A model generated the notes under the pieces. It made no database searches. It worked only from the letters and a program-made list of their open reading frames with translations, and was not told the origin of the DNA. A stretch of DNA of 64,000 bases from Chondrus crispus (Eukaryota; Rhodophyta; Florideophyceae; Gigartinales; Gigartinaceae), in contig NW_005178495.1 of NCBI RefSeq assembly GCF_000350225.1, positions 102,714 to 166,713 on the forward strand, written 5' to 3'. This document shows, piece after piece, positions 18,959 to 30,540 of the stretch. Each line of letters opens with the position of its first letter. Positions within the stretch are counted from its first letter, which is position 1. The position numbers and the translations under genes were made by a program.

Positions 18959-21900
18959 ATGCCTCCCACTACCCCAGTTGGTGACGAGGCCAGTCTTCCA
19001 CAAAGCCAACAAGTGGGAGACGATGCACCCGCGCCCCCCGCTTATACATTTATGCGGGGGTTAACAAGCGATGCCCTTACAGCTCTAACAAGTGCACAAA
19101 AGGGATTCATATCGTCTATTCGCTTCCTTGAGACTACGCCCGACCTCACCGGTATCCATTTGAAAAGGACTGTAGCTGATATGTTTCCACCAGCTTCGCT
19201 GTTCCGCCAGGAAATATGTGACCTTCCTGCGGTGCATATAGAGTTGCGAAACTTTTTTGACGCGAAAGGAGCAAACTTAGCGCAACACTCTTCCCATCGT
19301 GTGGTCATGACACTAGCCCACGGTTTGTATGAAGAGACAGAGGACACACAAGCCGCAATTGAAATGGCTCGTGAAATTATTGCTGCAGGACGCCGCCAAC
19401 GCCCCCATGCTCCCAGCTCTTCCTCCCATGGTGTACAATCACCCGTGCCAAGGACAAGCGGATCCTTCAGTACCCCGACTGAGAAGGTAGCCCATAACGT
19501 CGCTATGCGAATGAAGGAGAAAGAGAAGAAATTCTCAGGGGACTTGGGCGAGTCCTGGATGGAGTATGTAGACGACTATCTTCAGATTTCCAGGGACTAC
19601 AACCTCAGTCCTCCTCAGCGACTCCAGTTTCTTCACAATTTACTGCGAGGGGATGCTAAAAGGTGTTATCTTGACAAAATCGATGGATATGCGACCAGCT
19701 TTCAGCAAGCTATCCAAATGCTGGAGGAGGAGTACAACTCCCCTGTCCGCCAAACCCGGGTCAAGAACTATCTCAACTCCCTCCGCGTGACTGTTTTCTC
19801 TGCAGAAGGGAAGGAAATGTCCGCTGCTCTAGCTTTGACTTACAAGTCAATTATCAAATTCTCCCGTCAAGGTCCGCGCTCCCATCAAGGAGACGCTCAC
19901 AAGGTTGAATTCCTCCGAAATGCTGTTGTAGGAATGCCATGGTCCAGCGAACCGCTCAGTAGAGTGGCAACGCACCAACTCACATTCCAACAACTCTACT
20001 CAGAGCTTGAAGCACCGCTACAACTGGATAAAGAGTCCAAGATAGCAATCATTCGCGATCGTGCACAACTGAATCAGCGTTCCGTTTCTCATGACAGCTC
20101 GGCCGGCATTCTGTACACAGGACAGGGCAGGTATTACAACAATTCCCCCTACCCGCGTGAACGAGACCAGACAAGTACCCGGCAGCCTCGCTTTGGCGGA
20201 AGGGCTTTCAGATCACCCTCTAAGACTAAGCAGAAGGTAAAGTTCAACCAGCTGACAGTATCGGGTTGCTTCAATTGTGGAGGTAACTACTTGCTCAGGG
20301 ACTGCACCCTCCCGCTCAACACATCTAGAGCAGCAACCCGTAAGATGGAATACTACGCAAAGAAGGCAGACACAAAGCCAATTGCCGTCCATCATGTCCT
20401 CGCCGACTTATGCCAACAACTTGACATTGGCTCTGCGCCGGAAGATGACTCGGAAGAGGAGACAGAAACGACGGACATAACGATATTTGAAAGCATTCTA
20501 AGCGGAACTGACACAACGGATGATGTCGACTCCACAGAACATCCCACGGACTCAGGCAGTGATGCTATTAACCACGTCTACCTCACAAGCAAGTCATGTA
20601 ACGTGACTGTAGGCGACCCCTTTCACGGGATATGCATAGATTCAGCCGCTCAAAAATCTGTCGTTGGTGTTGAGCAAGCCAAAGCATACTGTAGCTTGTT
20701 CAATATCCCCTACAGTCCTTCAACATCAAATGCCAAGAACGTTTTCAGCTTTGGGACGCACAAACATCTCGGGCTTGGTTTGTTGACAGTGCGGGTCCCA
20801 ATAGCACCAACACACTTCATTTCTCTCTCGGTTGAAGTTGTAGATACCAATGTTCCCTTTCTCCTTGGACTGGACAACATGGAGAAATACAAGATGGTAC
20901 TTGACACGGATAAGGGCATGCTATCTTCGAAGCTTGAAGGGTGGCAGATACGCCTTCGGAAGAAACTTGGCCACTTGTACTATGAATGGGGACCGAACAT
21001 ATTATTCACGGGGTCCGAACTTATGAAAGTACACAGACACTTTCATCATCCTGATTCTGAGCGCCTTTACTCCGTAATGAGCCGCGCTGAACCCGATAAG
21101 ACATCACCGGAAGTACTCCGGACCTTGAAGCGAATCAGCTCTACGTGCGACCTTTGTCAACGTCGCAGTCGGGCCCCTCATCGTTTCAGAGTTGCATTAC
21201 CTGATGCGGATGTAGTGTTCAATCGAACCTTATGTTTGGACCTTATGTATCTGGAGAACACACCAGTACTGCATGTTGTGGACAAAGACACCAAGTTCTC
21301 TGCAGCTGCATTCCTCGGAAAGGAGACTGCAGACGCAACTTGAAACACTTTCATGAACATTTGGGTCTGTGTGTACATCGGTTTTCCCGACGCGATGGCA
21401 ACAGACCAAGGACCACAGTTCAAGTCACAACGATGGAAGACGCTCTTGTTGTTGGCGGGAATCAAGCACTTCCAGTCTGGGGTGCAGAGTCATAATGCTT
21501 TGGGCGTTGGAGAACGATATCATGCCTTTCTGAGGGATATATATCGCAAAGTCCGACTCCAACACCCAGGGATTGAAAGGAGTCACTGTCTTTCGTTGTC
21601 ATTAAAAGCAATGAATGACACGGCAGGATATCATGGTTTGGTACCTACGCTCCTCGTGTTTGGTGCAATGCCAAGGATACCAATTGTTCCTATGGACTTA
21701 CCCGCGCAGATGAACCGTATGAAAGCTATGGAATCTGCGCGAAAAGAGATGGCGTCTGTCATGGCCAAGGAACGAATTTCTAGGGCCGTGCGCATGAACG
21801 TCCCATCCGCAGCGGACAATGATATTGTAATAGGCTCTCGTGTACTTCTCTATCGAGAAAAGCCAGAGGAACAATGGACTGGACCATACCTTGTTCTTGA

Positions 21901-23781
21901 TGTCAAAGACAAGAGTGTAACGATACAGCTCGAGGGAAAGATTATGAATGTATCCATCGACAAAGTTAAATCCTACAACAGCCCTCCTGTTATCCCAGAC
22001 TGCACACCGCCTGCAGTGAATAACGATGATTCGTACAATTTCACTGCCGACAATGAAGATGTGTTAAGGGATATAGACACGATACTTGAAAGAATCAGGG
22101 GGACGCCTCCTCCAGCACCAAACGGGTTTAGCGATACTGCGCGACAGGATGTAAATCTGCCGTTAAGCACCCCCGACATGCTCACAAGAAATGAGATCAC
22201 GTCTGTAACGCAAGCACTCATGACACATGTCATTGATCAAAGCGACATCGCTACAAAATCGTCTAAGTTCTGTAAGGCCATGGAGGAGGAGGTGAATGGA
22301 CTGCAAAAAAGGGAAACATGGCAAGTAATTCCCAAAACGTCGTTGCCCCACAAGGCAAATGTCCTAAGTGGTCGTTTCGTCCTCACTTTGAAGAACTTCG
22401 GTTCTGCAGACGAACGCGCTAAGGCTCGCTACGTTGCCCAAGGCAACCGCGATCAAGATAAAGCACATATGGTCCACAACATTACGACTCTACGTCAAAG
22501 TTCGACTAGGATCATTGTGTCGGTATCTGCGATCAAAGGATTTCGCCTCTTTTCTCATGACGCGAGACAAGCCTACCTACAAAGCGAGGACAAACTGACA
22601 CGCAAGGTGTTTCTCCTCCCAAAAAGGGCAGATCTCAAGTATTTTGGTCTTTGTGAGGAGGACATACTCGAACTTCTTAAGCCTATATATGGTATGACAG
22701 ACGCTGGAGACTATTGGGGAGTTACAGTTGACCGTCACGTCAAGCGTGACTTAGGCCTAGTTCCTCTACTCGGGGACCCCTCGTTATATGTGAAACGAAA
22801 CGAGGAAGACCTTGACGGCCTGCTTGGAATGTACGTCGATGACAGCTTCCTTGGTGGAAATGATGACATGCAAGAGCTTACCAAACTTTCTCTCAAGAAG
22901 TTTGACTCAAAGGAACGAGTTTGGGACAACTTTGAGTTCTTTGGAACCTCAATCCAAACTCATGCAGACGGCTCGTTCTCAGTTACACAGGAAGCTTATA
23001 CAAAGAAGCTTAAGCCTATACCAATGGACGCATCATTTGAACGTTTTAGGTCTTATCGGTCTGTTCTGGCATGGATTGGCTACACACGACCTGACGCTCT
23101 ATGTGCCATAAACAAAGCCGCGCAAGTAACGGAGAAGACTTTCGGGATTGAAAAACTGAAGTCTTTCAATTGCACAGTTAAACACCTCAAAGGGACACAT
23201 AGCAGGTTTCTAAATTTCTACACCCATTGCAGAAGGACTCTCTTCACATGAGGGTCTACACTGATGCTTCTTTTGCCGGAAATGATGATCTTTCGTCGCA
23301 ACTCGGGTTCATAATTCTGCTATGTGATACTTCAGATCGTGCTCACATACTGGAATATTCAAGCAGAAAGTCGAAGAGGGTAGTTCGGTCTATACTCGGA
23401 GGAGAAGTATACGCTTTTGCTTCCGGTTTTGATCGTGCTTTCATTCTGCGACACGACTTGGAAACGATCTTTAGAATGAAGATCCCGCTGCATATGCTGA
23501 CGGACTCACTACAGATGTTTGATGTGATTACAAAAGGTTCGTCCACCACTGAGAAAAGACTCATGATAGACATAGCCTCAGCTAGGGAATGCTATAACCG
23601 ACAAGAAATCTCGCATGTAGGCCTCGTCGCCTCAGAACACAACATAGCAGACGGTCTCACAAAGGAGACCCCTAACAACGCTCTTGAGAGGCTTATAAGT
23701 ACTGGTTATGACCGCAATTCGGTCAAGAAGTGGATTTATCGTACACAGCCAAGTTCTGCCATCGGAAAAGTGGCAGTGTGA
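18959..23781 (+). pseudogene. Copia gag-pol region (fossil, about two breaks)
   Basis: Starts with an ATG in an A-rich context. Parts recognised: gag, with a CCHC-like knuckle GCFNCGG...; aspartic protease region (GICIDSAAQKSVVG); GAG-pre-integrase HHCC zinc region; integrase core; a linker with a chromo-like small barrel; RT (LFSHDARQAYLQSED, GMYVDDSFLGG); RNase H (VYTDASFAGNDD). No full-length polyprotein can be made by this copy. Confidence 0.88.
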
Positions 23782-24073
23782 AACAATTATGATACTGAGG
23801 CACATCCATTTGTGTTGTTGCTGGATGCGTCAGAACTTGTCTTTCTTTATGGTACTGTAAGGGTTAAGTAGTATATAAGTAGGGCTCGCGCTTCGGACTG
23901 TAGGTTCGTTCCGGGCCAGAGGTTTGTGTCAAAACGCAGAGCCTACCTGCGAAAACTGTCCGACTGCACGGACTTCGCACGGGCTCAGACGGTCGGTCGT
24001 AGACCTGTCCATTGACACTTTAATAAAATCTCTTTTTCTAATTCTTTAAAGGAATTCCTCACGAAATCCCACA
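23777..24073 (+). repeat. 3' LTR of the Copia element
   Basis: 297 bp, matching 17215-17511 at all but about three positions; followed by the CAAAG target duplication. Confidence 0.95.
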
Positions 24074-24133
24074 CAAAGAGTCTCAAAAATAAAGAAAAAT
24101 CTATCACATGAACAGTTACAAGTCCAATATATT

Positions 24134-24166
24134 TGTCACTATACAGAGTTTGTCACTGTAGGCGAG
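24134..24166 (+). repeat. Right subterminal repeat of the outer transposon
   Basis: Same orientation and almost the same sequence as 12531-12562 (two TGTCACT units around CAGAG). Confidence 0.7.
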
Positions 24167-24275
24167 CGTGTCATTATTCTGGGGAGAAGCCGCCATTAGG
24201 GGGCCATATGAGGAGGGGGTTCGCCTTGAGACGGCATATCTGTCACAAGAACAGGGACTGTCATTACTTGAGGCC

Positions 24276-24300
24276 GTCAGTCGAGAGGGACTTTACTCTG
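24276..24300. repeat. Right terminal inverted repeat of the outer transposon
   Basis: Ends AGGGACTTTACTCTG just before TA; reverse complement of the left end with about 3 mismatches. Confidence 0.88.
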
Positions 24301-24302
24301 TA

Positions 24303-24770
24303 TGTACCGTAGTAGTGATATCGGGCAGAGCTGTAAGGATATGAACGTAGGAGAAGATCCTAGAAAGGATGAGCGATATCCAACAGTCAACACGTCTCCA
24401 AATGTCACGAATTTCAGAAAAATTATTTATTGCTGAGAGAAAGGCTGCGCCGTTCTTTATAGCATCAAGCAGCGCTGGCAGTCTCATATTTCCAACCCTT
24501 CCAGTCTTCTCTTCCTCACTTGCGACCCGCGACCTGAATTCGGAGCTCTTAGTGCGTTTATGTCGCACAGTAATAACGTATCACAACAACGACCCCGAAT
24601 ATTTGATCTCTGTCAGAACGATGTGCGCTCTTGGTTTTCGTTCCTTTCCAGTCCAATAAGGGGATGCTGTTCTTGAGATATGAGGACAAACGTAGAGTAT
24701 GGCTCCGCAATACACAAATGGCTAAACACCACATCCAAAGAAGAAAAGCAGCCGAAGTCTAGTCTTGTCG
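24303..24770. other. Intergenic, 3' flank of the RING-like gene
   Basis: About 470 bp between the transposon end and the stop codon of the minus-strand gene; no gene or repeat seen. Probably the 3' UTR of that gene. Confidence 0.5.
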
Positions 24771-26159
24771 TTATCGACGACCTGCGGAGGGATGTTTTCC
24801 ACAGCGCCCACCTTCCCTTCTCTCCTCTTGACACCTGGTTGTGTTCTGGCAATGCGGACAGCTTCCCCTCCACTGGTCCTTGATCAGATGCATCTTCACG
24901 TGTAAAATCATGTCAGGCTTCCCCCCTTCGCCATCCCAGTTGTCTTGGGGCTGAAATGAGGCTGTTCCTCGCACAGTAGCAAAGCGGCGACGGGAGTGCT
25001 GGCCACTACCTCCCTCTCGCTCATGTTTCGTCTTATGCGCTCTCTCATAGCTCCCCTCCCGCTCGCGCCCCTTCGGTTCCCTGTGCTTTGGGCCTGGTGA
25101 TGGCGACCGAGGCATTACTTTCGGAACGCTCGGCATCCTGCGGACAATATCTTCATCGGGCTGGGAGTGGTGGGAAAATTTCGCTTCTTGACGCGCCGTG
25201 TCTGGTAGGCTTGATGAATGCACGTTCCACAATGACCTCGTTGAAGTTGATGGCCCCTCAGGTGTTCCACAGACTGGAGCGAAGCCTTCATCTGCACCCC
25301 ATCTCGTCTTCTCAAACGAGACATGGATTTTTGGGTCGAAAGAGTGAGAGTATGTTCTTAGAGACTCGTCTTTTGAGTCGAAGCTCGGTATAGTGGTATG
25401 ATGCAGCAAGGGGGATTGATCCTTAGGCGACAGAGGTGGGGCCGATGCAGCCTCAGTGGCTGGCGCAAGTACGTCAAGCCCTTCGTTCTGTGACAGCTGA
25501 CTCGGGAAGGCGCTTCCACGCCCCGGAGGAAGGCGAAACGAAGGCATGGGCCTCTGTGGCCACGACACAGGAAACTGCCGGTGCCAGTCGGTGTGCCTCA
25601 TGTCATGGTCTGCGGCTCCTGATGGCGAAGCTGCTTCATGCATAGGTGTCCACGAGTTGCCACCGTAAGGACCTTGTGGTTGCTGTTCTTGTACAACTGT
25701 TGGAATGGGGATTGGCTGGCTTCTATGCGACTCACACGCCGAGCTTCCAGGGTATCCTGGCAGGGTGTACGGTTGCGGCATGGGATAGAAATTCGATGGG
25801 CCTGAATGGGGACGCGTTGGACTTTCACGTTGCAAAGGAGGACCGAGGACACGGTGCCAGTTCACGACGGGATCATAGCAACGGGGACATTTGAATTTTG
25901 AGATTGGTGGGCTTTTGATGTACTGATTTGATCGCCTGGCTTCATCTTTAACCTTGTCGATGCATTCCATGTGAAACGGGGTGCAGCCACAGGAAAGGAC
26001 AATTTTGTCAAGCGGTGACACGATTTGGTGACATTTGTGGCAACGGTCCATGGGGCGATGTGCTAGGGGATGATGACCGGACATTGCGGAAGTTGCAGGC
26101 GGGACAGACATTGGCGTAGGGTAGAAACTCATGTGGCTGAATGGCTGTGGGGCGGGCAT
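24771..26159 (-). CDS. RING-like zinc-finger protein with disordered tail
   Basis: 462 residues from ATG 26159 (an in-frame TGA lies 10 codons upstream). A single RING-like cluster near the N-terminus has Cys40, Cys43, Cys57, Cys59, His63, Cys66, Cys91 and Cys94 (DRCHKCHQIV, LSCGCTPFHMEC, KFKCPRCYDP), a C2-C1-C-H-C-C2 layout suitable for two zinc ions. The rest is low-complexity, rich in P, S and H, with a basic region (about 370-410, RSPSPGPKHREPKGRERE) and a second small Cys group at the end (GSCPHCQNTTRC). RING proteins are usually E3 ubiquitin ligases, but the wide spacing before the last Cys pair leaves other zinc-binding roles open. No known orthologue recognised. Confidence 0.65.
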   Translation of the reverse strand: MPAPQPFSHMSFYPTPMSVPPATSAMSGHHPLAHRPMDRCHKCHQIVSPLDKIVLSCGCTPFHMECIDKVKDEARRSNQYIKSPPISKFKCPRCYDPVVNWHRVLGPPLQRESPTRPHSGPSNFYPMPQPYTLPGYPGSSACESHRSQPIPIPTVVQEQQPQGPYGGNSWTPMHEAASPSGAADHDMRHTDWHRQFPVSWPQRPMPSFRLPPGRGSAFPSQLSQNEGLDVLAPATEAASAPPLSPKDQSPLLHHTTIPSFDSKDESLRTYSHSFDPKIHVSFEKTRWGADEGFAPVCGTPEGPSTSTRSLWNVHSSSLPDTARQEAKFSHHSQPDEDIVRRMPSVPKVMPRSPSPGPKHREPKGREREGSYERAHKTKHEREGGSGQHSRRRFATVRGTASFQPQDNWDGEGGKPDMILHVKMHLIKDQWRGSCPHCQNTTRCQEERREGGRCGKHPSAGRR

Positions 26160-26376
26160 ATGTATCGATTGATGGAAGTCCGGCACTCAAATGTCGGTAC
26201 GCAAAAGCAGTGAACAAACGTCACGGTGTGGTCGAGGCTTGATACTTGCGCGTTTGGCCACTTAAAATGAGATTCAACATTCGTGAGAAGTGGAAGATTA
26301 TGGCACAAGGAGTCTCGGTTTTGGGTGTGGAGACATAGTCATTATCATGTTGTGTCTTGAAAGTCTAGGTGCTGAT

Positions 26377-26396
26377 GTGAACAGTGAGCTGTTCAC
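26377..26396. promoter_or_regulatory. Perfect GTGAACAG/CTGTTCAC palindrome upstream of the RING-like gene
   Basis: 8-bp arms with a 4-base spacer, about 220 bp upstream of the start codon. The same GTGAAC/GTTCAC hexamers cluster upstream of the GST gene (30086-30144), so it may be a shared transcription-factor site. Confidence 0.4.
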
Positions 26397-26471
26397 GTGT
26401 ATCTCAAGACAGTAGGGCGGTGACGAAACGTAATGGTGCGAGACTTAAACGGCATGCCCAAAGGAAAATAT

Positions 26472-26527
26472 TGCACCCCTGATATCTCTTAAGCATTGCT
26501 TAAAGAGATATCTTATGCGGGGGTGCA
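26472..26527. repeat. Imperfect hairpin with GATATCTCTT arms
   Basis: TGCACCCC, GATATCTCTTAAGCA on the left pair with TGCTTAAAGAGATATC and GGGGTGCA on the right around a tiny loop. Two paired blocks with a small bulge. Possibly a miniature element or small-RNA precursor. Confidence 0.65.
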
Positions 26528-26557
26528 TGAGTCTATGATGTGATGTTCAATGCTGGA

Positions 26558-26622
26558 AAGAGAAGCTGCAAAGAGAAGCCGCAAAGAGAAGCCGCAAAGA
26601 AAAGCCGCAAAGAGAAGCAGCA
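26558..26622 (+). repeat. 13-bp minisatellite, five copies
   Basis: Five tandem units of AAGAGAAGCCGCA with one or two changes each. The short Lys/Arg-rich frame across it is a by-product. Confidence 0.85.
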
Positions 26623-29600
26623 TAACTTGTGCTGTGACGGAGTGCGACGTCACACATGTTTGTCACTTGCTGACGGAGTGTGACATGGCGTACAGCACAG
26701 AGGTGTGTGTGTCTTCCACAAAACATGAAACATGCATACAACGGGCAAGTTTGGCGTTTACTTGTAGGTGTGCTCCAGTAATGGTAACATGCCCTAATCG
26801 TCCAAACAGAGCTTTTCTGGTTTCTCTTCTGTGTGCAACAACGAGCCTAGTTTTAGACAACGGTTTGCAAAGGTATGATACTACTGCCCGTACATAATTG
26901 TACAACTTGAGTCTGTCACATAATCATGACAACAGCTCGGGGAAAAATGGACAGTGTAGGGATTAAGTTACCCTCTAGCACTACGCTGCTGAACAACAGT
27001 ACAATAGGGTGGCACGTCGCGCAGCTGAGGCGATGTGGTTGCACAAATATGTGCACGGCGGAGCAGATTCCACAGCACTTGAGATAGCAGGTCCGGCAAT
27101 GCAGATACTTGTACTGTTGTAGTGCAGTAGAGAAACCAAAATTATGGGCATTACAAGAATATCTATACCGTACCCTTGGTACCCTTCGAAGGGTATTTCC
27201 CGCAGTTGCACTCGGGCCACATGCAAAAACTTATGCAAAACTGTACTTTGTGTATGGACTTTTACACGAGAACTCAACATTGAAAATCATTTTACTGCAC
27301 CTGCTCTTCGTTCAGGGATACTGCTGCATGCTACGTACTACCAAGGTACCCTTCGAGGTATCTTAGTACAGCTGTATCATTGAAGCGTAGTCTTCTTTTG
27401 TACTCGTGGATTTATCTGAGGTTTTTACAATATTTTAAGATCTACGGTGCACAAGTTGGCCGGTTTTTGCCCCCTATTACTGCCTTTTAAATTTCTGTCT
27501 TTTACATGCTTACTTTTCCTCAAAATTTTCTTCGACCACAATCAGAAAAGCGGAAACTGCATCGCCGGCCAAGCCTCCTGCTTCCATTGTACTGTCGGTG
27601 GAGCCAAACTGAACCCTTATTTGCGGAGCCTCCACTGCTCATGTCACCAAAACATAAAAAGCCCAACTTTTTGAAATGCATGCCACTACGGAAGTATCTA
27701 TCGTGTACAGTAACCGTACAGCACTCAAGTTTACGACTTACTTCTTGAGCGATGAGAAGGCAATGCATAGCTCTGCGATACCTCACCGATTTTCTATGAC
27801 GCAATGACAATATGCTTTGCTACGGTATTGGCGGGCATGGGTCGTTTTCAATGAGATGCAAATGCATCCAAGTACGTGGGCCATTCGACCTCTTCATCGG
27901 CCTGTACGAATGATGTTGTGGACAGAGTTTGCGCATCCTTGTTGAGGAAATTCGTATATATAAGAATGTTTCCTCCACACAATGGAAATGGCAGCAGGTG
28001 AGATCTCTCCGTGGCTGTTTCACGGTCTAAACATTTGCTTTTATGCTCGCATTGTTTTGCGAAAGGGAATGTACACCGAGATTTACTACAAACTTCCGTC
28101 CTCAGCTTGTAAAACGTGGGACAGTCACAAATTTTCTCTCGTACTCGAGAATACTGTACAACTACACGAGCATGTGCGATATTCAAGCTCCAATAAGATG
28201 CTCGTTTTGTTGCAATGCTCATGAAAAGATGGATGGTGTGAATTTCCAAGCAAGGAATCTTGAAGATTCTTCAACGTACATGCCCTCGCCAATAAAATCT
28301 TGCAAAACATTGAGATATCAGTTGTCAATACATAGAAAGTCTAAGAATCCAATAAAGTTTCAATTTCAGTATGGCGTTTTGGTTTCGAAAATATCAACAC
28401 ATAACGTTTTGAGGTTGGCCAAAAAGGCTTCTTTTTTAGGCCTCCTAAAAATGGCTGGAAAAGACGTGCACATCTCACCAACTCCATCCTTCCACAACGC
28501 ACAAGTCAACTGCAGTGGCAAGAGTATCTTTTCCCTCTTGTTGAGAGGGCACCAGTCGAGAAAAAATAACTTGAAAAGTAGCCTCATATGAGGTCACTTG
28601 TCGTCTAGCTAGGCCTCTAGTTACAGTACAAAAATACATGCGATCTGCCGCATTATGCGTCAGGCTTGGCCTCATGTGAGGCCACGCGTTTTTGTAAAGA
28701 GGCTAAGGATCAGATGGGGTTTAAGTAACAGTTTCCTTTCGACACGGGCGTTATAGTTTCCAAGATATCAATACAACACGTTTCAAAATTGCTCAAAAAA
28801 GGTCCTTTGACAGGCATTTCATAAAAACGGCTGCAGAGGATAGGCCGTTCTCATTAACATTTATCCTTCCGCAACGCAGAACACAAAAGTAAAGTACGGT
28901 GGCGCGGGTGTTTTTCGCCTTCATATAGAGTAGGCACAGGTCCAGGAATTTTGGCTGCAAAGTAGCCTCATAGGCGCCATTTCACCTCATCTGAGGTTAC
29001 TTGTCATCTAGACACTACTGACAACAGAAATTTCTTTCAACTTTGCGAATCATGAAGATAGAAGGGGTGTCATTCCATTTTAGTCGGCGAAACCGAAAAG
29101 CTCGAAAAATGGCCTCTGGTTCGGCTCTGGTCTAGACAATATGATTTCCGTGTGGACAACGTGTGAAAGCCTTGTTCACTATGTTTCATAGGTCGGAGCT
29201 TCCTCGACGAATACTCGACAACTACATGTTTTCTTTTGCACGGCTTGCTCGCTGTCACTGAAAAACTGCCTCGAGCGCATACAGGCGTGCACCATTCGAA
29301 ATTCGTCACAACTTGGAAAACTTTGGCGCATCCTGCCCTGTGTTGTACAAGCAAGCGTCGCAATTGTGTAGTTCTCGGAGAGTTACGCTATAATTTATTG
29401 AAATGTTCTGGAGGAATTCGAATTGGTGTCAATGCATGTCCCAAGAGCTCATACAGCACGGTGTTTGTCAGACATGTTTTGGATTCTACTGTTGTCCAGC
29501 ACCATTCGAATATGTAAGGAGAGGCAAAATGTTTTGTTCTTGGTAAGGGACATCTGGAGATGATGTTGGTTTCAGTACTTCTCGGGGAAGAAACACCGAA

Positions 29601-30085
29601 GTGCTGTGCAGTATGATTTGAGTTGAGAAGAGTTGGATGGAACTCAAAAACCAATGCGCAGTGCGCCTATCACCTGTATCGATCAGAAGGACAGCAATTG
29701 TTGGCACCAATTTATCAGCCGAGGGTATGTCAATGTGTAGGAAGCGTTTGACCGCTTGACTAGAGTCGATTCTCCAAGTTTATTTGTCTCAAAAGCTGCA
29801 AGGCGAAGACTATAAACTAAGAATCAATGCGACATTGTTCTCTATGTGGGCTGTTGCTGCATTTCGTGGCGGCAACAGCAGGTGGCGAAACAAATTCAGG
29901 CCACAGACAAAGGCCAAACGAATCCCTACTCGCGGCCTACTGTATCGCACTAAAGACAACTCAAAAACTGTAGATTGTATGCTTTGCCATTGAACTGGAA
30001 AGGGGGAATGAAGCCACACGTAAATTTAGGCGATCTACAGCATCAACACACCGTGCGTTTTTATTCGTTGTCGCGGATGAGCGCG
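26623..30085. other. Gene-poor region, about 3.5 kb
   Basis: No coding gene supported. It contains GGTACCCTT-type repeats (27168-27195, 27345-27362), a diverged pair of related segments (about 28370-28640 and 28740-29030) that share GATATCAA, GGC(T/C)G, CTTCC(A/G)CAACGCA and a closing CTCAT-TGAGGT(C/T)ACTTGTC block, and scattered short frames without domains. The sequence is AT-richer than the flanking genes. Confidence 0.5.
28370..29030. repeat. Two diverged copies of a about 270-bp repeat
   Basis: Segments 28370-28640 and 28740-29030 align along their length with many substitutions. Both end in a palindromic TGAGG/CCTCA block followed by ACTTGTCGTCTAG or ACTTGTCATCTAG. Looks like an old tandem duplication or two copies of a non-coding element. 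Confidence 0.6.
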
Positions 30086-30144
30086 GTTCACAAGGTGAAC
30101 AGTTCACCACACTGTCCACTTCACTGTGTGTTCACAGTGTGAAC
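30086..30144. promoter_or_regulatory. Cluster of five GTTCAC/GTGAAC sites upstream of the GST gene
   Basis: Hexamers at 30086, 30095, 30102, 30130 and 30139 alternate in orientation, making overlapping palindromes (GTGAACAGTTCAC; GTTCACAGTGTGAAC). They lie about 220-275 bp upstream of the TATA box. Candidate operator for a dimeric transcription factor. Confidence 0.45.
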
Positions 30145-30361
30145 TTCACACACGGTGAAACTCACATGAGCTTCATATCTATGGAAGACGAGATCCGCCA
30201 ATGACTTACCGGGAGTGACGTCAGGACCCGCCATCAGACCAATAAAAACTAACCCTATCATCCTGTCATTGGTCGAAACTGAGAAAAGCGGATCAATCTC
30301 ATCGGTGTGCCTGCAAGGACCCTCATGAAAGTTACACCACCTACCTCGTCTTCTCTCTCTA

Positions 30362-30367
30362 TATAAA
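30362..30367 (+). promoter_or_regulatory. TATA box of the GST gene
   Basis: TATAAA inside CTCTATATAAATGC, 174 bp upstream of the start codon. A run of 18 C (30401-30418) follows, so the leader is extremely C-rich. Confidence 0.65.
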
Positions 30368-30540
30368 TGCAACCCTCTTCCCTTTCCCGGACCATCAGCA
30401 CCCCCCCCCCCCCCCCCCTGCGCTCGCTAGTCCAGCTTACGGAGCTCTAATTTTGGTAATGTATACCAACACTTTGACCCAAACCCCCCCCCATCCCCAC
30501 CCCCCGTTCGAAGTCATTTCCCACCAACTCAACACTAGCA

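Larger units (their letters stand above)
17215..24073 (+). mobile_element. Copia-type LTR retrotransposon, young, coding region broken
   Basis: Two 297-bp LTRs (17215-17511, 23777-24073; TGTGAAAC...ATCCCACA) differ at about 3 positions (1%), so the insertion is recent. The 5-bp target duplication CAAAG flanks it (17210-17214 and 24074-24078). Part order in the plus direction is gag with zinc knuckle (about 19.0-20.4 kb), protease (about 20.6), integrase (about 21.0-21.9), reverse transcriptase with YVDD (about 22.3-23.1) and RNase H (about 23.2-23.7). Integrase before RT places it in Ty1/Copia. A purine-rich tract precedes the 3' LTR; the primer-binding site is not obvious. The coding region has about two breaks, so this copy is a fossil despite its young LTRs. 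Confidence 0.93.
12475..24300 (+). mobile_element. Outer Tigger/pogo-like DNA transposon (host of two nested insertions)
   Basis: Both ends carry inverted repeats beginning CAGAGTAAAGTCCCT (12475-12499 and 24276-24300; 25 bp with about 3 mismatches), flanked by TA on each side (12473-12474; 24301-24302), the Tc1/mariner/pogo target. Inside is a DDE_1 transposase gene (15234-17219). Subtracting the guest pogo element (2453 bp plus TA) and the guest Copia element (6859 bp plus 5 bp) leaves about 2.5 kb, a normal size for a Tigger-type element. The guests are younger than the host. Same-orientation subterminal repeats lie near both ends. Confidence 0.88.

Noticed and set aside
26550-26741. Lys/Arg-rich short frames
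   Set aside because: They only translate the 13-bp minisatellite.
28043-28591. 182-codon plus-strand frame
   Set aside because: Begins at a non-ATG codon, lies across the diverged repeat and has no domain or coding-like composition.
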